A DNA stretch of 37,247 nt from an uncultured Oscillospiraceae bacterium (lineage in GTDB: Bacteria; Bacillota; Clostridia; Oscillospirales; Oscillospiraceae), in contig CAKTKB010000003.1 in NCBI GenBank assembly GCA_934569195.1, positions 1 through 37,247 on the forward strand, given 5' to 3'. The notes under the pieces are model-generated. The model was not told the origin of the DNA. It was given only the letters and a program-made list of their open reading frames with translations, and made no database searches. The position numbers and the translations under genes are program-made. Position 1 is the first letter of the stretch, and each line of letters opens with the position of its first letter. Shown piece by piece: positions 32,998-37,247 of this stretch.

Positions 32998-33429
32998 TCG
33001 GTCGTCCGGCTGTACCTCCGGCGCCTGCTCATGCATCAGGTCCGCCAGCGTTATGCCGTCAAAAAACGTCTGCACCATCCGGTCCAGCCGCTCCCACATG
33101 GGCAGCGTCCGGCAGCAGGTGCTCCGGGAACAGGCCGCCGGTCCCTGGGCCGTGCAGGACACGGTCGCCAGGCTCCCCTCCGTCAGCTTGAGGATACTCC
33201 CCACCGTGTAGGCCTCCGGCGGACGGTTGAGACGGTAGCCGCCGCCCTTCCCGTGGAGCGCATCCACAAAGCCCGCCTTGGACAGGGTGGTCATGATGGC
33301 CTCCAGATATTTCTGGGAGATTCCCTCCTGCTCGGCAATTTCCTTCAGCGGGATGTAGTCCGCCTCATTGCGCAGCGCCAGGTAAACCATCACCCGCAGG
33401 GCATAACGCCCCTTCGTGGATACGATCAT
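32995..33429 (-). CDS. Rrf2/IscR-family regulator
   Basis: IscR-type proteins sense iron-sulfur supply through a bound cluster and control isc genes. The 144-residue protein begins MIVSTKGRYALRVMVYLA, with the winged helix ISQKYLEAIMTTLSKAGFV and the wing GKGGGYRLNRP. Cysteines C92, C100, C105 and C106 sit where IscR holds its [2Fe-2S] cluster (three cysteines in a similar spacing). It is the last gene of the operon, 3 bases after iscU, with only a weak ribosome site, so translation is probably coupled. In E. coli iscR comes first. Confidence 0.9.
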   Translation of the reverse strand: MIVSTKGRYALRVMVYLALRNEADYIPLKEIAEQEGISQKYLEAIMTTLSKAGFVDALHGKGGGYRLNRPPEAYTVGSILKLTEGSLATVSCTAQGPAACSRSTCCRTLPMWERLDRMVQTFFDGITLADLMHEQAPEVQPDDR

Positions 33430-33432
33430 AGC

Positions 33433-33861
33433 TTACTCGCAGTGGGCGCAGTGCTCGCTCTCGGGGAAATCCTTCTCGTCGTAGGCAATTCCGTGACGGT
33501 CGTAGTAGTCCTTCAGGGCGCTCTTGATGGCCTCCTCCGCCAGCACGGAGCAGTGGAGCTTGTGGGCGGGCAGGCCGTCCAGCGCCTCGGCCACCGCCTT
33601 GTTGGTCAGGGCCATGGCCTCATGAATGGACTTGCCCTTGATCATCTCCGTGGCCATGGAGCTGGAGGCAATGGCGGAGCCGCAGCCGAAGGTCTCAAAC
33701 TTCACATCCACGATGATGTCGTTCTCGATCTTCAGATAAATCTTCATAATATCGCCGCACTTGGCGTTGCCGACCTCGCCCACGCCGTCGGCGTTCTCAA
33801 TCACGCCCACGTTGCGGGGGTGGGTGAAATGATCCATTACTTTTTCGCTGTAAAGTGCCAT
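33433..33861 (-). CDS. iscU: Iron-sulfur cluster scaffold IscU/NifU N-terminal type
   Basis: IscU assembles [2Fe-2S] and [4Fe-4S] clusters from sulfur delivered by IscS. The 142-residue protein starts MALYSEKVMDHFTHPRNVG and has the three ligand cysteines C35 (NAKCGD, with D37), C60 (FGCGSAIASSS) and C104 (LHCSVLAEEAI). A short C-terminal extension ends HCAHCE, two extra cysteines that could bind metal. AGGAG lies 8 bases before the ATG. It sits between iscS and the Rrf2 gene. Confidence 0.95.
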   Translation of the reverse strand: MALYSEKVMDHFTHPRNVGVIENADGVGEVGNAKCGDIMKIYLKIENDIIVDVKFETFGCGSAIASSSMATEMIKGKSIHEAMALTNKAVAEALDGLPAHKLHCSVLAEEAIKSALKDYYDRHGIAYDEKDFPESEHCAHCE

Positions 33862-33885
33862 GATAATTCTCCTATCGCCTTAAAA

Positions 33886-35073
33886 TCAAAGAATATACTG
33901 CCGCTTGCCGGTCTGCAGGTCCCGCCACACCGGGGACATTCCCCGCAGGTAGGATACAACCTCCGGCACGACCTTCAGAATATGATCGATCTGCTCATCG
34001 GTGTTGTAAGCGCTGAGGGACAGCCGCAGGGACCCGTGGGCCACGTCGTGTACCCGGCCGATGGCCAGCAGCACATGGCTGGGGTCCAGGGAGCCGGAGG
34101 TGCAGGCGGAGCCGGAGGAGGCGCACACGCCCTTCTCGTCCAGCAGCAGCAGCAGCGACTCGCCCTCAATGCCCTCAAAGCAGAAGCTCACGTTGCCCGG
34201 CAGCCGATGCACCGGGTCGCCGTTCAGGGCGCTGTGGGGAATCTGGGACAGTCCCGCAATCAGCCGGTCCCGCATGGCGGTGACCTTTGCCGTGTTCTCC
34301 TCCATATGGTCGCAGGCATCCCGCAGCGCCGCCGCCATGCCGCAGATACCCGGCAGATTCTCCGTACCGGCGCGCTTGCCCCGCTCCTGAGCGCCGCCCT
34401 CGATCAGTTTGCTCAGGGGGAAGCCCCGGCGGCAATAGAGGGCGCCCACGCCCTTAGGCCCGTGGAACTTGTGGCCGGAGAGGCTGAGCATATCGATGTG
34501 CTCGGCCTTCACGTCAATGGGCAGATGTCCCACCGCCTGAACCGCGTCGGTGTGGAAGGGAACGCCCGCCTCCTTGCAGATCGCGCCGATCTCCGCAATG
34601 GGCAGAATGGAGCCGATCTCATTGTTGGCATACATGGTCGTGACCAGGCAGGTGTCCGGCCGGATGGCGTCCTTTACCTGCTGCGCGGACACGTTATGGT
34701 TCTGATGCACATCCAGATAGGTGACCTCGAACCCCTCCCGCTCCAGCTTCTTGAGGGTATGCAGCACGGCATGGTGCTCAAAGGCGGTGGAGACGATGTG
34801 CTTCTTCCCCTTCTTTTCTCCCAGACGGGCCGCGGAAAGAATCGCCTGATTATCCGCCTCGCTGCCGCCGGAGGTGAAGTAAATCTCCCGGGGTTCGCAG
34901 CCCAGGCACCCGGCCACAATGGCCCGGGCCTCCTCCAGCTTCTCCTTGGCCCGCTGACCCACGGAGTGCAGGCTGGACGGATTCCCGTAGAATTCCTCCA
35001 GACAGGGCTTCATGGCAGCCAGGGCCACGGCGCTCATGGGTGTTGTCGCGGCGTTATCTGCATAAACTTGCAT
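33886..35073 (-). CDS. iscS: Cysteine desulfurase
   Basis: This PLP enzyme converts cysteine to alanine and passes the sulfur to IscU. It has 395 residues. Visible features are VYADNAATTPM at the start, FTSGGSEADNQAI, the cofactor lysine K202 in SLSGHKFHGPKG, and the mobile catalytic cysteine C324 in SSGSACTSGS. GAGGAGG lies before the ATG. It is the first gene of the operon, transcribed from a near-consensus promoter with a palindrome over the -35 box. Confidence 0.96.
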   Translation of the reverse strand: MQVYADNAATTPMSAVALAAMKPCLEEFYGNPSSLHSVGQRAKEKLEEARAIVAGCLGCEPREIYFTSGGSEADNQAILSAARLGEKKGKKHIVSTAFEHHAVLHTLKKLEREGFEVTYLDVHQNHNVSAQQVKDAIRPDTCLVTTMYANNEIGSILPIAEIGAICKEAGVPFHTDAVQAVGHLPIDVKAEHIDMLSLSGHKFHGPKGVGALYCRRGFPLSKLIEGGAQERGKRAGTENLPGICGMAAALRDACDHMEENTAKVTAMRDRLIAGLSQIPHSALNGDPVHRLPGNVSFCFEGIEGESLLLLLDEKGVCASSGSACTSGSLDPSHVLLAIGRVHDVAHGSLRLSLSAYNTDEQIDHILKVVPEVVSYLRGMSPVWRDLQTGKRQYIL

Positions 35074-35115
35074 ATTGGAAAACCTCCTCAGGTATCAATC
35101 TGTCGTTTCTTGGGT

Positions 35116-35150
35116 ATGATAGCACTATTTGCCTACCTTGTCAATAGGTA
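35116..35150 (-). promoter_or_regulatory. isc operon promoter with overlapping palindrome
   Basis: On the minus strand TTGACA (35139-35144), 17 bases, TATCAT (35116-35121). TACCT (35134-35138) and AGGTA (35146-35150) form an inverted repeat with a 7-base spacer that covers the -35 box. This is a likely operator for the Rrf2 protein encoded in the same operon, and binding would occlude RNA polymerase. The operator role is inference. Confidence 0.8.
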
Positions 35151-35184
35151 AATGCGGCAGAGGCGCGCCTGCCTCCGGCGGGCT

Positions 35185-35637
35185 TTACAGCATCCGCCCT
35201 AAAATTTCCGCCGCGCGCTCCAGCCCGGCCTGATCCTCCGGGGTAAACCTGCCCGGCAGCGGGCTATCCACATCCAGCACGCCCCAGACCTCTCCCTCCC
35301 GCAGCAGCGGCACCACGATTTCCGAGCGGGAGGCGCTGTCGCAGGCGATATGTCCCGGGAAGGCGTGAACGTCCTCCACGCGCACCGTCTGCATCCGCTC
35401 CGCAGCCGTCCCGCACACGCCCCGTCCCATGGGAATCCAGACGCAGGCCGGCTTTCCCTGAAACGGCCCCAGCACAAGCTTTTCTCCAATTTTTTGATAA
35501 AATCCCACCCAGTTGATTCCGGGCAGCCACTGCCAGAGCAGCGCCGCGGCGTTGGCCAAATTGGCCGTACAATAGGGTACGTCCCGGATCAGCTCCTCCA
35601 TCGCCCGGGCCAGGCCGCCATAGTCCACAGCATTCAC
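35185..35637 (-). CDS. msrC: Free methionine-(R)-sulfoxide reductase (GAF domain)
   Basis: This enzyme reduces free methionine-R-sulfoxide and protects against oxidation. The 150-residue GAF protein has three cysteines C65, C75 and C99. Their spacing (10 and 24 residues) equals that of the catalytic and resolving cysteines in the characterised E. coli enzyme. Motifs are LPGINWVGFY, GRGVCGTAAE, CDSASRSEIVVPL and GVLDVDSP. It starts with GTG at 35637 after an AAGGAAGGG site. It has its own promoter and lies just upstream of the isc operon in the same direction, though the isc genes have a separate promoter. Confidence 0.93.
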   Translation of the reverse strand: MNAVDYGGLARAMEELIRDVPYCTANLANAAALLWQWLPGINWVGFYQKIGEKLVLGPFQGKPACVWIPMGRGVCGTAAERMQTVRVEDVHAFPGHIACDSASRSEIVVPLLREGEVWGVLDVDSPLPGRFTPEDQAGLERAAEILGRML

Positions 35638-35666
35638 GCGAAAACCCTTCCTTCTATTTTTTCTTC

Positions 35667-35695
35667 ATTTTACAAGAAAATACATGGCAAGGCAA
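35667..35695 (-). promoter_or_regulatory. Promoter of msrC
   Basis: On the minus strand TTGCCT (35690-35695), 17 bases, TAAAAT (35667-35672). The GTG start is about 30 bases downstream. Confidence 0.75.
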
Positions 35696-35785
35696 GAAGA
35701 ATCTTCCCATTTTTTCGACTTTTTCAGGGGTTACAAATCTTCCTGCGCGGCATATTAACTGCGAGGGAGAAAGGAAGGGAGAAAG

Positions 35786-36754
35786 ATGAAAAAATTGGCA
35801 ATTTGTTTGGTCGTGGTGCTGATAATCGGTACGGCGCTGCCGCTGAACGCCCAGGCAGCCCAGCTTCTGATTCCGGTGGGGCAGGTCGTGGGGCTGGAGC
35901 TGCAGGAAAATCGGGTGACCGTGGCCGGCTTTGACGACACGCTGGGCGCCCAGGCCCGGCAGGCGGGCATTCGCATAGGCGACGAGCTGACCGCCGTAGA
36001 CGGCGCATCGGTCCACTGCGCCCGGGATGTACTGGAAGCCCTGGCCCGCTCCGACGGACGGATTACGCTGGATATTCTCCGGGACGGAAAGGTCCACCGG
36101 CTTCGGCTGGAACCGCAAACCACGTCCCAGGGGCCACGGCTGGGCATTTATCTGCGGCAGGGCATTACGGGGATTGGGACCGTCACCTGGTTTGACCCGG
36201 ACAGCGGAACCTTCGGCGCGCTGGGCCATGGGGTAAACCGGGGCGGCGGCGAGCTGCTGGAAATGACCCTGGGAACGATCTATCCGGCCCGGGTGAACCA
36301 TGTGAAAAAGGGCCAGGTCGGAGAGCCGGGACAGCTTCACGGAGCCTTCACCTGGGACGATCCCATCGGTTCCCTGGAGCGCAATACCGCCTGCGGCGTG
36401 TTCGGTGCATCCGCCCATGGCTGGTCCGGCATCGCCGTACCGGTAGCCGATCCTTCCCAGGTCCATGTGGGAAAGGCGATGATTCGCTCCACCGTAGACG
36501 GCGGTACAGTGCGGGAATATTCTGTGGATATTCTGAAAATTTATCCAAGCAACCGAAATTCCCAGCGGAATCTGGTACTGAAAATCACAGATCCGGCGCT
36601 GCTGGAGGTCACCGGGGGGATTGTGCAGGGTATGTCCGGCAGCCCCATTCTTCAGGACGGCCGTCTGATCGGTGCGGTGACCCATGTTCTGGTAAACGAC
36701 CCGACCATGGGGTATGGGATTTTTATTGAAAATATGCTGGACGCGGCGGGATAA
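35786..36754 (+). CDS. spoIVB: SpoIVB sporulation signalling peptidase
   Basis: SpoIVB is made in the forespore, crosses into the space between the spore membranes and triggers sigma-K processing by cleaving SpoIVFA. The 322-residue protein has a signal/membrane segment (residues 4-22) and a PDZ domain (about 45-115). The S55 serine protease triad is present as H148 (GALGHG), D269 (ITDPAL) and S284 (GMSGSP). The D-to-S spacing of 15 equals that of B. subtilis. It is shorter than the B. subtilis protein mainly at the N-terminus. CATATTA at 35751-35757 resembles a forespore sigma -10 box, with no clear -35. The usual spo0A neighbour is missing. Confidence 0.95.
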   Translation: MKKLAICLVVVLIIGTALPLNAQAAQLLIPVGQVVGLELQENRVTVAGFDDTLGAQARQAGIRIGDELTAVDGASVHCARDVLEALARSDGRITLDILRDGKVHRLRLEPQTTSQGPRLGIYLRQGITGIGTVTWFDPDSGTFGALGHGVNRGGGELLEMTLGTIYPARVNHVKKGQVGEPGQLHGAFTWDDPIGSLERNTACGVFGASAHGWSGIAVPVADPSQVHVGKAMIRSTVDGGTVREYSVDILKIYPSNRNSQRNLVLKITDPALLEVTGGIVQGMSGSPILQDGRLIGAVTHVLVNDPTMGYGIFIENMLDAAG

Positions 36755-36791
36755 GCAGCTTTTATCCAAGAAAAAGCGCAGGTGTATTGAC

Positions 36792-36825
36792 AGCAAAAGC
36801 GTGGACGCTCGCCCACGCTTTTGCT
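36792..36825 (+). terminator. Hairpin after spoIVB
   Basis: A 13-base perfect stem (36792-36804 with 36813-36825) closes an 8-base loop. Ts occur in the stem arm but not after it. It probably ends spoIVB transcription and overlaps the end of the barstar remnant. Confidence 0.6.
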
Positions 36826-37039
36826 CAGTCTACAATCTTATAATCGAATTCCCAGCCTAATTCTGTCCTCTTCCGTCTTACTTCTTCAAGTATTTCATGC
36901 ATTTTCTCCAGAGAAGGATGCAAATCTTTGGATACCGTTTCTCCTCCACGAAATCTACGGGACTTTCATAGGTTAAGCTGTCCCAGAAGGCATCCCGGTT
37001 CCTTCCGTAATAAAGCGGGAACCGCAATGCAGTTTTCAT
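36825..37039 (-). pseudogene. Frameshifted, N-truncated barstar-like gene
   Basis: Barstar proteins inhibit barnase-type ribonucleases and often act as immunity proteins. From the ATG at 37039 the minus strand reads MKTALRFPLYYGRNRDAFWD, then SLTYESPVDF. The YYGRNxDAFWDxL core is the barstar hallmark. The frame then goes wrong near 36945, and the adjacent frame continues GGETVSKDLHPSLEKMHEIL to a stop at 36825-36827 (ending DYKIVD). Joined, the two frames give one barstar-like C-terminal part lacking the usual first 15-25 residues. One base gained or lost explains the break. The AT content is clearly higher than in the flanking genes. Confidence 0.6.
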
Positions 37040-37074
37040 TCGTTATTGCATTTCCAGCAAATATTTACAATCTG

Positions 37075-37193
37075 TCAAATCCGATACTGCTTACTCACGT
37101 TCTGGTCAATGATCCCACCATAGTACATGGAATACCCGTAAGATAAAGCTTTTAACGAGGCATCTTCACCGGCATGGCTGGCAGCTTTTAAGG
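37075..37193 (-). pseudogene. Possible Sel1-like repeat fragment
   Basis: The minus strand reads LKAASHAGEDASLKALSYGY and then SMYYGGIIDQNVSKQYRI to a stop at 37075-37077. The spacing of AA, AG, L, Y, YYGG and QN.SK residues resembles a Sel1-type TPR repeat, with no start codon and one repeat only. The other strand of the same bases reads THVLVNDPTI, matching the end of SpoIVB, so the two readings compete. I am unsure which reflects ancestry. Either way it is a fragment. Confidence 0.35.
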
Positions 37194-37194
37194 C

Positions 37195-37232
37195 AAAAAA
37201 AGACGGCGGCCGGATTCCTCCGGACGCCGTCT
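37195..37232 (-). terminator. Terminator for a gene beyond the right edge
   Basis: AGACGGCG (37201-37208) pairs with CGCCGTCT (37225-37232). An inner CCGGA/TCCGG helix follows after one mismatch. On the minus strand it runs into seven Ts, so it should end a minus-strand gene lying to the right of the window. Confidence 0.8.
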
Positions 37233-37247
37233 GTGTTGGCATTACCT

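Noticed and set aside
32700..33000. CRISPR array or insertion sequence from the repeated 25-base block
   Set aside because: There are only two copies, each half of a terminator hairpin, with no regular spacers, terminal inverted repeats or transposase.
33031..35151. 706-codon open frame on the plus strand opposite the isc operon
   Set aside because: It is antisense to three clearly identified genes (iscS, iscU, rrf2), has no recognisable protein features and arises from high third-position GC.

Overview
The window looks like a chromosomal segment of a high-GC, spore-forming Clostridia bacterium, most likely of the Oscillospiraceae (an inference). The evidence is Firmicutes-type strong ribosome binding sites, a perfect CIRCE operator before groES-groEL, an intact SpoIVB sporulation peptidase, a flavodiiron/rubredoxin fusion typical of anaerobes, a DUF2284 protein and many sigma-A promoters with 17-base spacers. 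No tRNA, rRNA, CRISPR array, integrase or transposase was seen.

Layout. Positions 1-3363 hold the start of the S10 ribosomal operon on the minus strand (rpsJ-rplC-rplD-rplW-rplB-rpsS, rpsS cut by the left edge), with a near-consensus promoter and a roughly 270-base structured leader. Positions 3532-10372 carry a compact plus-strand phage-derived head module: terminase small and large subunits, portal, protease, decoration protein, major capsid, connectors and two tail-type genes. It has no integrase, replication, tape-measure, baseplate or lysis genes, and its last gene has an ACG where the start codon should be. Positions 10498-11958 are a minus-strand NUDIX/lipid-kinase pair. Positions 12071-13943 carry a CrtO-like membrane acyltransferase homologue and a secreted SLH-domain protein. 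Positions 14101-16158 are groES-groEL under CIRCE. Positions 16344-17738 hold a HAD phosphatase broken by an in-frame TAG, plus a DUF2284 protein.

Positions 17792-24870 form one tightly coupled plus-strand operon for a surface glycan: three glycosyltransferases, a Stealth sugar-phosphate transferase, a polysaccharide pyruvyl transferase and a Wzx-type flippase. The pyruvyl transferase and the SLH protein may be functionally linked, because SLH domains bind pyruvylated wall polymers. Positions 24887-30740 are a sugar and redox block: glucokinase overlapping a flavodiiron-flavin reductase-rubredoxin fusion on the minus strand, then phosphoglucose isomerase, a small P-loop protein and a ROK fructokinase on the plus strand. 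Positions 30758-32731 carry a MATE exporter and a convergent MarR regulator.

Positions 32995-35150 are an iron-sulfur assembly operon (iscS-iscU-rrf2, minus strand) with a palindrome over its -35 box. It is followed by a free methionine-R-sulfoxide reductase and by spoIVB. The last 400 bases are AT-richer and hold decayed fragments (barstar-like, possibly Sel1-like) rather than the spo0A gene that usually follows spoIVB. The most interesting items are the minimal phage head island wedged against the S10 promoter, its non-canonical start codon, the S10 leader RNA structure and the remnant zone after spoIVB.
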